A DNA stretch of 64,000 bases, taken from Neolewinella xylanilytica (lineage in GTDB: Bacteria; Bacteroidota; Bacteroidia; Chitinophagales; Saprospiraceae). Of this stretch, positions 45,101-51,006 are shown one piece after another. The notes beneath the pieces were generated by a model that saw only the letters and a program-made list of their open reading frames with translations, was not told where the DNA came from and did not search any database. The DNA lies in NCBI RefSeq assembly GCF_002934605.1, contig NZ_PTJC01000005.1:1178001-1242000 (forward strand), written 5' to 3'. Positions within the stretch are counted from its first letter, which is position 1; each line of letters opens with the position of its first letter. The position numbers and the translations under genes are program-made.

Positions 45101-45977
45101 GGGGGCTTACGCGGCGCCCGCGGCCGGGCACGTTGAGCTGCAGGTAGTAATAGTTTTCGGTGGCGTAGATATTCTTTTCCAGCCCGAAGCGATCGGCAAC
45201 CGCATCGTAGGTTTGCCGGTCGGGTCCTTCGGCGTAGAAGAGGATAAAATCACCGCCGTCGAAGCGACCGTCGGACTCTCCTTCGATGTAGATCGCCAGT
45301 TCGGGCAGGTCGTCGGGGGGGGTGAGGTTCGTAACTTCGGGGAGCATGCCCCCCCGCTGGCCGTATAGTTTGATGTCGCGGGGGTCGATGCCCTCCAGCC
45401 CCGTCACCTTTAGCGCATCCGTGAGGAAGGAGCGGGATAAGCGGTGGATGCCGCTCGTGGTAACCGCGATTCGGTAAATATCCCCCTGGCGCAGTACGGA
45501 TTCGGTAGCGAAGGAATTCAGCGATTTCGGGTTCGGCTTGCCAGCTTCCGGGACCAGGCGGAGATCGACCGAAGTGAGGCGCTGCAGCCCGGTAGGGGAG
45601 TTGATGACCGATGGTCCGCTGATCTTTCCCAGCCACCCTTCGGGCTGGAGCGACGCGGCGTAACTAAACGAGAAGGCGGTTTCCTCGGGCGGCTCGAATC
45701 CGGACGGGGGAAGAAAGGCTTCACTCTCCAGACCGGCAATTTCGACGCGGTAAGCACGTCCGTCGCCGGGTTTCAGGGTATGGAGAAAGGGAGGAAGTTT
45801 GCCGGTATGCAATGCTCCCGCGTCCCCGCCCAAGGTGTACGAAAGCACCACGCGGCGGTTACCCTCCCATTCCACGACCGTCGGCTCTTCCCAATTAAGC
45901 ACCTGAGAAACAGCGAGCTGCGCACCGAGCCCCGTGGAGATGAGTAGGCAGAAAAGGGGCAGAAGAAACTTGGGCAT
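42102..45977 (-). CDS. porU: Type IX secretion system sortase PorU
   Basis: The product has 1291 residues from the ATG at 45977, the start of the signal peptide (KFLLPLFCLLISTGLGAQ). The central part is a C25 (gingipain-type) cysteine peptidase: DDFYGIMTDAYGNEPL, SIAVGRLPVKSADEAG, MAVTYLGHGGPRGWAQE with the catalytic His, and PVFITATCTFSNYDD with the catalytic Cys. The C-terminal part has the FlgD-like and sorting-type end (LTHVLNYPNPFTTSTCFQFDH, DQLARGVYLYQVRL). PorU cuts the C-terminal signal from T9SS cargo and attaches it to lipid at the cell surface, so the cargo at 873 is a likely substrate. It is divergent from the porP-type gene, as is common for T9SS genes in this phylum. Confidence 0.93.
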   Translation of the reverse strand: MPKFLLPLFCLLISTGLGAQLAVSQVLNWEEPTVVEWEGNRRVVLSYTLGGDAGALHTGKLPPFLHTLKPGDGRAYRVEIAGLESEAFLPPSGFEPPEETAFSFSYAASLQPEGWLGKISGPSVINSPTGLQRLTSVDLRLVPEAGKPNPKSLNSFATESVLRQGDIYRIAVTTSGIHRLSRSFLTDALKVTGLEGIDPRDIKLYGQRGGMLPEVTNLTPPDDLPELAIYIEGESDGRFDGGDFILFYAEGPDRQTYDAVADRFGLEKNIYATENYYYLQLNVPGRGRRVSPLPASSGGTVTDAFDDVRHYEEDAYNILHELDGNSHGSGQSWWGEHFEANREKAYPTFVFPDLVTTEPVGVRANMAVRAETSSRYIVEVNGTEVVSSLASAVTYGAQEQSPAARSTGLSGSITATTDRLDVTVVYPRPGGAARSEAWLDYVQLRARRRLSFGSLTQFPFRDTRTAAATAVTFQFLNPPADTRVWRVDGAEALEANLSGSRFTAPAGTSYEYVAFRSTAGLEPRAVGKVANQNLHGIDRADMIIVTHPEFLSQAENLAEHRRSHNGYNVRLVTTQQIYHEFSSGRDDPAAIRNFVRMVYERDPALKYLLLFGDGSFDHRNIYKLGTNFIPVFQHEGSFTEVSSFPADDFYGIMTDAYGNEPLAPDLSIAVGRLPVKSADEAGPLVDKLIRYDTDPSTLGDWRTRMVFVGDDEDRGRHTIDVNRVANAVESRKPDLNFDKLYFDLYPQQSISAGERYPAITEGLDRAIFRGAMAVTYLGHGGPRGWAQERVLTIPQIRNWTRPENAPDPIQPPVFITATCTFSNYDDASFVSAGEEALLTPNGGVIALMTTTRPVFATRNYQLTNNTVQAMLDRTNGEWPSLGDIIRIAKNETTPVDDANFLKSDTENARKYTLLGDPATVLALPRHSVRTTMIDTLPADMARTDTVRALQKVRISGEVITLDSVLLSNFNGEVFPTIYDKAQTISTLQQNSDSPLLEIEVQRNIVFRGRATVTNGKFSFEFVVPNDIDYSFGPAKVSYYAADKGQRIDAAGFYDRLIIGGTGDDTAANDEGPAIEVYLDNTDFVAGGEVSEDPVLLLHLTDDLGINVTGNSIGHDLEAVLDEDSRNPIVLNDYYEADIDNYRSGKVRYPLFDLEPGLHTVTVRAWDVANNSTVETTEFIVASDMGDALTHVLNYPNPFTTSTCFQFDHTLIGQEVNALIQIYTVSGRLVKSLEADFAISDGSIRQDDCIEWDGLDDYGDQLARGVYLYQVRLQGDGSNVVNGDLEKLVILR

Positions 45978-46096
45978 ATACGGTCGATGAGGTGCGAAAA
46001 TAAGATACGCCGTCAGGCGGGAAACGTTGTCCCGGGCCGGCAGATTGCCGGCGGGGGCAGGCCAGCTGTCGTAGGGGCGACGGCTGGGCAGCGCAA

Positions 46097-46128
46097 TTTG
46101 GAAACCGCTTACCCAGGGAGTAGCTTTA
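46097..46128 (+). promoter_or_regulatory. Promoter of the porP-type gene, predicted leaderless
   Basis: A -33 TTTG at 46097-46100 is followed after exactly 20 bases by the -7 box TAGCTTTA at 46121-46128. The ATG at 46132 is only three bases further on, so transcription should start at the start codon. This is the best-formed example of the start-adjacent promoters in the window. Confidence 0.55.
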
Positions 46129-46131
46129 GGC

Positions 46132-47142
46132 ATGCGCAATCTTTATTTTTTACTGTTTGCCCTATTGTGCGGTCTGGAGGCGGTCCAGGCCCAGGACGCG
46201 GTTTTTTCGCAGTTCTATGCTTCCCCGCTTCAGCTAAATCCGGCCTTTACCGGGGTTAGCGCCGCGCCGCGGATCACGTTGAACTATCGCAGCCAACACA
46301 CGAGCTACCCCAGTGCCTACCGCACCTTCGCCGCAAGCTACGAACAACCCGTGGCGAACTCTCCCTCCAATTTCGGTATCCGGCTGCTGACCGACAGCCA
46401 ACTCGAGGGACTGTACAAAACCAGTCAGCTAGCCTTCGTCTATGCTTACGACGTACGCATCAACCAGGACTTTCACGCCAGAATCGGACTGAGCGGCGGT
46501 ATTCTCGACAGCCGGATCGACTATAACGGCTTGGTCTTTGGCGACATCATCGATCCGACCGACGGTCCCGGCGGGGTTTCCGAAGAGCAATTGGAGGCTG
46601 CCTCCAGAACCTCCGTCGATCTCGGTACCGGAATTCTGATTTACGGGAAGAACGTGTACGGCGGACTGAGCATCGAGCACCTTAACCGACCGGACGAGGG
46701 GCTCCTTGCCCTGGACGATAACCTCTATGCCGGGAGGCCCCAGCGGTTTAGCCTCCATACGGGGGCTCAGTTCGACCTCAAGCGCTACAGTAATCCGCGC
46801 CGGCCCGCCTACGTTACCCCCAACGTACTCTTCACCAGTCAGGCCAATTTCCAACAACTGAACATGGGAGCCTACTTCGGCTACGGAGCCTTTTCATTGG
46901 GGGGGTGGTACCGTCACGCTTTCGGAAACGCGGACGGATTCATCGCCGCCGTCACCTTCCGGGAGGATATACTACGGATCGGTCTGAGCTACGATAGCGT
47001 CATTTCGGCGCTGCGGAGCGTACCCGGTGGCCTGGGAGCGACCTTTGAAGTCAGCTTTACGATCGATTTCGGCGACAGCCAGGAGCTGCAGCGGCGGCGG
47101 CACGCGGACCGGTACAACGACTGCCTGGGCATGTTTCGTTAG
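46132..47142 (+). CDS. PorP/SprF family T9SS outer membrane protein
   Basis: The product has 336 residues: a signal peptide (YFLLFALLCGLEAVQAQ), then the family start DAVFSQFYASPLQLNPAFTG and beta strands to FEVSFTIDF. PorP/SprF proteins are outer-membrane barrels that associate with the PorK/PorN ring or act as anchors for particular type B cargo such as SprB. It faces porU across a 154-base gap. The C-terminal tail (QRRRHADRYNDCLGMFR) is basic and outside the barrel. Confidence 0.93.
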   Translation: MRNLYFLLFALLCGLEAVQAQDAVFSQFYASPLQLNPAFTGVSAAPRITLNYRSQHTSYPSAYRTFAASYEQPVANSPSNFGIRLLTDSQLEGLYKTSQLAFVYAYDVRINQDFHARIGLSGGILDSRIDYNGLVFGDIIDPTDGPGGVSEEQLEAASRTSVDLGTGILIYGKNVYGGLSIEHLNRPDEGLLALDDNLYAGRPQRFSLHTGAQFDLKRYSNPRRPAYVTPNVLFTSQANFQQLNMGAYFGYGAFSLGGWYRHAFGNADGFIAAVTFREDILRIGLSYDSVISALRSVPGGLGATFEVSFTIDFGDSQELQRRRHADRYNDCLGMFR

Positions 47143-47205
47143 CGCGGGAAAGCCAAGTTTTGGAAAGTTCCTCGGTTATCCCCTAACTTTAGTGCCGTCG
47201 TAGCA

Positions 47206-47239
47206 CAAAAAAAGCGCCAACCGAAGAGCGGTTGGCGCT
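47206..47239 (-). terminator. Rho-independent terminator, minus strand
   Basis: An 11-base-pair stem (AGCGCCAACCG with its complement, loop AAGAG) is followed on the minus strand by seven T. No annotated minus-strand gene ends here, which is why a small RNA is proposed. Confidence 0.8.
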
Positions 47240-47427
47240 GTCGTTATAATTTCGCTAAAACCGGTAAGCTGACACGAGGCTAGTTATGTCAACCACTCCT
47301 TTGATGAAAACCCCACATTCAAGGGTTGCGAATTATAACTAAAGAGACACTATGAACAAACACAATTTCATAAAACTCAAGATTAGATCTTAGGAAAAGT
47401 AGTTTTAGGTGTTTTTCCGTTGTTGAT
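47206..47427 (-). ncRNA. Candidate structured small RNA
   Basis: On the minus strand a -7 box TATATTTG (47432-47439) would start a transcript near 47427, and a strong rho-independent terminator ends it. Between them GTTATAATTCGC (47328-47339) can pair with GCGAAATTATAAC (47243-47255) to close a domain of about 85 bases that holds an inner AACCC/GGGTT hairpin. No open reading frame of useful length exists on this strand. A 20-base segment at 47346-47365 recurs at 61163-61182, also before a minus-strand terminator. I do not recognise a known RNA family. Expression is unproven. Confidence 0.4.
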
Positions 47428-47590
47428 GATACAAATATAGAGCGCGGAGGTACCGAAAAGTAAGCGTTTTCAGCTATTTTGCAGCACGTTATCGAGCGCT
47501 ACCTTCTCGCTTATTTTTTATAACTGGCTGATAATTAGTTTTTTGTATCGCTCGTAATCGCTCACTTCGGCCTCATTCCGTAACATCATA

Positions 47591-49144
47591 ATGGAGGATA
47601 TCCAGGAACTTTTAGAGATCGCCTCTGGAAAAAAAGTAGCCAAGCTGCTCAAAATCAGCCAGGCGAAGGGAAAGCAATCCATGATTGCCGAGCTACACGC
47701 CCTGATCAAGAAGGGAAATCTGGAAGAAGACGATATCGTGGAGCGGCTTTACGGCGTCGGAGCTACCAGCAGCCATGCGGCTTATCGCGCGCTGAAGGGC
47801 CGCTTGCGGGATTTGATCACTACCGCCATAATGGACGATGACGTCTATTCGGCAAACTACCGTACCTACGACGAGGCCCAGGTCAACGGCTACCAGCAGC
47901 TTAATCTCATCAGCCTGTTGCTCACCCGCCGGGCGTGGCAAAGCGTCAAGTACCTGGCGCATCTCACCCTGCGAAGGGTACAGGACTACGAGATCCTTCC
48001 CATCAACAGCCGGCTGACTTCCATCCTGGCAAGTCTGTATTTGGGGGTTGGATTTGACGACAAGCGCTTTTCGAAGTATCAGGAACTGGCGGACTATTAC
48101 GCTCGCGCGGAGTGGGTGCTGAATAAAGTGACCAGTCGGTACCGGGAGATGCGGAGAATGATTTACACGCATAAACTGCTACCCAACGAGATTGGATCCA
48201 CCGTGTCCGAGTTCGTAGCCGAATGCGAACCCGAGGTGAAAAAGTATCCCAAGGTGTCCGCCATGCAGGCGATGTTTTATATGATGAAGGTGCACAGCCT
48301 AACCCTGTTGGGGAACTACCTCGAAGCGATCCATACGGCGAACGAGGCGGAGATCGTGCTGCGCAACTGCAAGGGGGCCGGGAATCAGTCGTTGTCCCTC
48401 ATGGCGCTAACGCGCGTGGAATGCTCGGTCAAGCTAAAGGACTTTAAGGAGGGATATTTGCAGGTGAAGCGGGCGAAGGCCATGATCGCGGAGAACTCGA
48501 TCAACGACCTGAAGCTTTCGGAATACGCCATAACGCTGGGGCTGCAAACCGGGCATTACGATTACGCTTACGAGCAACTGGCTCAGGTGGATCGCGCCGC
48601 CCTAAAGCGGTTGCTGAAGCAGCAGCACGTGGAGTACTGGTTTATCCTGGAGGCGTATATTAATATCCTGATTTTGTCCGGAATGATCGATCCCGCCAAA
48701 ATGCAGGGAACGCTACCGGACTTCAAGCTATCCAAATTTGTCAATAACGTACCGTCCTATTCGAAAGACAAGCAGGGAATGAATATTCAGATCCTGATCC
48801 TGCAGGTCATTTACTTCATTATTCAGCAGCAATACGGAAAGGTGATGGATCGGACCGATGCCCTTAGCCGCTACGGTAGCCGCTACTTGATGAATAACGA
48901 AAACTTACGGAACAACTGCTTCTTTAAGCTGCTGCTTACCGCCAACAAATGTGAATTTCACCGGGCGGCAACGATGCGGAAGTCAAGTAAAACGTATCAG
49001 AAAATGGTCAGCCCGGAAGCGAAGAAACTCGGTAGGGCCAACAGTACCGAAATGATCCGGTACGAAACACTATGGGAGATCGTGTTGCAGAACCTGGATG
49101 ATAAAGCTCCCGACCGTAGGCGCATGCGGATGCCAGCCAAATAA
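47591..49144 (+). CDS. Large helical (TPR-like) protein of unknown function
   Basis: The product has 517 residues, nearly all predicted helical, with repeated helix pairs such as LGNYLEAIHTANEAEIVLRN, LKDFKEGYLQVKRAKAMI and TGHYDYAYEQLAQVDRAALK, consistent with a TPR-like superhelix. It has no signal peptide and no catalytic motif. The N-terminus (EDIQELLEIASGKKVAKLLK) is charged and the C-terminus basic. It ends 36 bases from the tail of the repeat-peptide cluster and is convergent with it. I do not recognise the family. Proteins of this kind often act as scaffolds or peptide-binding adaptors; any link to the peptides is a guess. Confidence 0.8.
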   Translation: MEDIQELLEIASGKKVAKLLKISQAKGKQSMIAELHALIKKGNLEEDDIVERLYGVGATSSHAAYRALKGRLRDLITTAIMDDDVYSANYRTYDEAQVNGYQQLNLISLLLTRRAWQSVKYLAHLTLRRVQDYEILPINSRLTSILASLYLGVGFDDKRFSKYQELADYYARAEWVLNKVTSRYREMRRMIYTHKLLPNEIGSTVSEFVAECEPEVKKYPKVSAMQAMFYMMKVHSLTLLGNYLEAIHTANEAEIVLRNCKGAGNQSLSLMALTRVECSVKLKDFKEGYLQVKRAKAMIAENSINDLKLSEYAITLGLQTGHYDYAYEQLAQVDRAALKRLLKQQHVEYWFILEAYINILILSGMIDPAKMQGTLPDFKLSKFVNNVPSYSKDKQGMNIQILILQVIYFIIQQQYGKVMDRTDALSRYGSRYLMNNENLRNNCFFKLLLTANKCEFHRAATMRKSSKTYQKMVSPEAKKLGRANSTEMIRYETLWEIVLQNLDDKAPDRRRMRMPAK

Positions 49145-49180
49145 CTGGAAGGAAGCTAAGACAGGTAAGTAACAGGGGGG

Positions 49181-49267
49181 CTACAGGATGATATCTTCTA
49201 CCATGGCTGGATTGGGTTGTATCCCCGTAGGGAAAGGTGTACGATGAAGGATATAGATAGATTCTGC
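49181..49267 (-). other. In-frame remnant ending in MVEDIIL behind the first repeat gene
   Basis: After the TAG that ends the repeat gene (49268-49270), the same frame stays open for 28 codons and ends QPNPAMVEDIIL at the TAG 49181-49183. The last seven residues are identical to the end of the 27-residue peptide at 50722-50805. It has no start codon other than the ATG of MVEDIIL itself. It may be a decayed second peptide gene or an extension lost through a nonsense mutation. Confidence 0.5.
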
Positions 49268-49765
49268 CTAAGCGCGGGTAACGATATCTTCGACAACGAT
49301 GTTCGCACTGGCTAGTTCGGTGCCCCGGGTTACAATGTCTTCGACAACGATGTTGTTACTGGCCAGTTCGGTGCCCCGGGTTACGATGTCTTCGACAACG
49401 ATGTTGTTACTGGCCAGTTCGGTGCCCCGGGTTACGATGTCTTCGACCACGATGTTGTTACTGGCCAGTTCGGTGCCCCGGGTTACGATGTCTTCGACCA
49501 CGATGTTGTTGCTGGCTAACTCGGCGCTGCGGGTTACGATGTCTTCGACCACGATGTTGTTGCTGGCTAACTCGGCGCTGCGGGTTACGATGTCCTCGAC
49601 CACGATGTTGTTGCTGGCGTAGGTTACGATATCTTCTACGACGATGTTGGCGTAGGTTACGATGTCCTCGACCACGATGCTGGGGGTGAGATCGCCCAGG
49701 CTTTCAAAGGCGGTGCGGGCGGCTTCGAGGGTTTCGGGAGTAAAGAGGTTTACAAAGAATTCCAT
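49268..49765 (-). CDS. Repeat peptide 1: leader plus nine IVVEDIV repeats
   Basis: The product has 165 residues. A 29-residue leader (start MEFFVNLFTPETLEAARTAF) is followed by nine copies of IVVEDIV. The first two units are short (10 and 13 residues, ending in TYA or TYASN); then come 17-residue units, NIVVEDIVTRSAELASN twice and NIVVEDIVTRGTELASN four times (the last ends ASA), and a final truncated unit ending TRA. There is no Cys, Lys, His or Trp and no signal peptide. Leader plus near-identical acidic cores looks like a multi-core precursor of a modified peptide, but a repetitive beta-rich structural protein is also possible. The strand was chosen because only this one gives Met-leader-repeat-stop in three paralogues. 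TATCTC directly precedes the ATG. Confidence 0.8.
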   Translation of the reverse strand: MEFFVNLFTPETLEAARTAFESLGDLTPSIVVEDIVTYANIVVEDIVTYASNNIVVEDIVTRSAELASNNIVVEDIVTRSAELASNNIVVEDIVTRGTELASNNIVVEDIVTRGTELASNNIVVEDIVTRGTELASNNIVVEDIVTRGTELASANIVVEDIVTRA

Positions 49766-49822
49766 GAGATAGGTCTTAAGCGAGAGAAAAATGCGAGGCG
49801 TGAGTGGGAAGTTGGGGGAAGA

Positions 49823-50167
49823 TCAGGCGCGGGTCACGATGTCCTCGACGACGATGTTATTGCTGGCTAACTCGGCGCTGCGGGTTACGATGTCCTCGAC
49901 GACGATATTGTTGCTGGCTAACTCGGCGCTGCGGGTCACGATATCCTCGACCACGATATTGTTGCTGGCTAACTCGGCGCTGCGGGTCACGATGTCCTCG
50001 ACGACGATGTTGTTGCTGGCGTAGGTTACGATATCCTCGACGACGATGTTGGCGTAGGTCACGATGTCTTCGACGACGATGCTGGGGGTGAGGTCGCCCA
50101 GGCTTTCAATGGCGGTGCGGGCGGCTTCGAGGGTTTCGGGAGTAAAGAGGTTTGCAAAGAATTCCAT
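49823..50167 (-). CDS. Repeat peptide 2: leader plus six IVVEDIV repeats
   Basis: The product has 114 residues. The 29-residue leader differs from that of repeat peptide 1 at two positions only (Val to Ala in MEFFANLF, Phe to Ile in ARTAIESLG). Six repeats follow: two short ones ending TYA and TYASN, three of NIVVEDIVTRSAELASN and the short last unit ending TRA. Promoter-proximal and downstream flanks match those of gene 1, including TATCTC before the ATG. It lies 57 bases upstream of gene 1, so the two are probably on one transcript. Confidence 0.8.
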   Translation of the reverse strand: MEFFANLFTPETLEAARTAIESLGDLTPSIVVEDIVTYANIVVEDIVTYASNNIVVEDIVTRSAELASNNIVVEDIVTRSAELASNNIVVEDIVTRSAELASNNIVVEDIVTRA

Positions 50168-50224
50168 GAGATAGGTCTTAAGAGGGAGAAAAATGCGAGG
50201 CGTGAGTGGGAAGTTGGGAGAAGA

Positions 50225-50638
50225 TTAGGCGCGGGTCACGATGTCTTCGACCACGATGTTGTTGCTGGCGAGCTCGGTGCCACGGGTCACGATGTCCTCG
50301 ACCACGATGTTGTTGCTGGCGAGTTCGGCGCCACGGGTCACGATATCTTCGACCACGATGTTGTTGCTGGCGAGTTCGGCGCCGCGGGTTACGATGTCTT
50401 CGACCACGATGTTGTTGCTGGCGAGCTCGGTGCCACGGGTCACGATGTCCTCGACCACGATGTTGTTGCTGGCGAATTCGGCACCGCGGGTCACGATGTC
50501 CTCGACCACGATGTTGTTGCTGGCGTAGGTTACGATGTCTTCTACGACGATGTTACCGGCAAGCGTATTGAAAAAATCTACGGCAGCTTGTGCGGTTTCG
50601 ATAATTTCGGGAGAGAGAAGTTCGTTGATGAATACCAT
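50225..50638 (-). CDS. Repeat peptide 3: divergent leader plus seven IVVEDIV repeats
   Basis: The product has 137 residues from the ATG at 50638; a much longer frame upstream has no leader character. The leader (MVFINELLSPEIIETAQAAV) is different in sequence from the other two but has the same length, charge pattern and helical amphipathic look. Seven repeats follow, with TRGAEFASN, TRGTELASN and TRGAELASN variants, and the same terminal TRA. Conservation of the repeat together with a changed leader indicates that the repeats are under selection. It is 57 bases upstream of gene 2. Confidence 0.8.
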   Translation of the reverse strand: MVFINELLSPEIIETAQAAVDFFNTLAGNIVVEDIVTYASNNIVVEDIVTRGAEFASNNIVVEDIVTRGTELASNNIVVEDIVTRGAELASNNIVVEDIVTRGAELASNNIVVEDIVTRGTELASNNIVVEDIVTRA

Positions 50639-50672
50639 GATGAAAGTTTGTTTGAGAAAGAGACTTGAGAAA

Positions 50673-50692
50673 ATCACCCCGCTTCGGGTGAT
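50673..50692 (-). terminator. Hairpin with T tract between the short peptide and the repeat genes
   Basis: On the minus strand ATCACCC and GGGTGAT form a seven-base-pair stem followed by TTTTCTC. It lies after the 27-residue peptide gene (ends 50722) and before repeat peptide 3 (starts 50638), so it could end most transcripts there, acting as an attenuator for the repeat genes. Confidence 0.45.
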
Positions 50693-50721
50693 GGTGAAAG
50701 AAAATTCGAAAACCGGCGCGA

Positions 50722-50805
50722 TTAGAGGATAATATCTTCTACCATGATTCTTGTGGGTTGTGGCCTGGGTCGGCCGGATGAGGAGAATCGGTTTAGTGTT
50801 TTCAT
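50722..50805 (-). CDS. 27-residue peptide ending in MVEDIIL
   Basis: It is a small gene: ATG at 50805, TAA at 50722-50724. The product begins MKTLNRFSSSGRPRPQPTR and ends MVEDIIL, so a basic, Pro/Ser-rich leader of about 20 residues is joined to a single core like the IVVEDIV of the neighbouring genes. It is the first gene of the cluster in the direction of transcription. TATCTC directly precedes the ATG, as in repeat genes 1 and 2. A -7-like CATCTTTG is at 50842-50849. Its reality rests on the shared core and context, since it is too short for codon statistics. Confidence 0.6.
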   Translation of the reverse strand: MKTLNRFSSSGRPRPQPTRIMVEDIIL

Positions 50806-50841
50806 GAGATATTGTATCCTGCGTTTCCGCTGATTGTGATC

Positions 50842-50849
50842 CAAAGATG
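50842..50849 (-). promoter_or_regulatory. Possible promoter of the repeat-peptide cluster
   Basis: CATCTTTG on the minus strand differs from TAnnTTTG at the first base. It would give a leader of about 32 bases before the ATG at 50805. No convincing -33 element is seen. Confidence 0.3.
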
Positions 50850-50940
50850 CGGGGTGGGGTGAGCCGGAATTGCAGCACTTTTCGACCGGGAAATAGGTCG
50901 AAATTCGAACATTAAATCGCGCAAAATTTCGTAAAACAAA

Positions 50941-50970
50941 GAAAGCCAGTGTCTTGCGGCACTGGCTTTC
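50941..50970 (-). terminator. Rho-independent terminator after phoH
   Basis: GAAAGCCAGTG and CACTGGCTTTC form an 11-base-pair stem; on the minus strand it is followed by TTTGTTTT. It lies 37 bases after the phoH stop and insulates the repeat-peptide cluster from phoH. Confidence 0.8.
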
Positions 50971-51006
50971 TTGTTATACGGAATATAATAAATACAATAA
51001 ATTGTC

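Larger units (their letters stand above)
49268..50563 (-). repeat. 51-bp coding repeats in three blocks
   Basis: Units encoding the 17-residue repeat recur every 51 bases within 49268-49680, 49823-50080 and 50225-50555. Most differences between units are in the codons of TRG/TRS and TEL/AEL. The units are contiguous with no spacers, which rules out CRISPR. Blocks one and two, with their leaders and about 70 bases of flank, are nearly identical, showing a recent duplication of a whole gene. Confidence 0.9.

Noticed and set aside
44124-45368. 414-codon plus-strand open frame inside porU
   Set aside because: It is antisense to the peptidase coding region with no recognisable motif.
47352-47393. 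Tiny plus-strand frames starting MNKH here and at 61169-61219
   Set aside because: Only the first four to five codons are shared and the rest is unrelated, so they are not supported as genes. The shared DNA is reported as a motif instead.
49299-50528. Plus-strand open frames through the 51-bp repeats, reading repeats of the type RVTMSSTTMLLLA
   Set aside because: A 51-base period keeps several frames open on both strands. Only the minus strand gives a leader, a shared final unit and a stop in all three blocks.
49268-50805. Assignment of the repeat peptides to graspetides (omega-ester peptides)
   Set aside because: Acidic and hydroxyl residues in each core would allow it, but no ATP-grasp ligase is seen in the window and the core does not match any graspetide motif I know.
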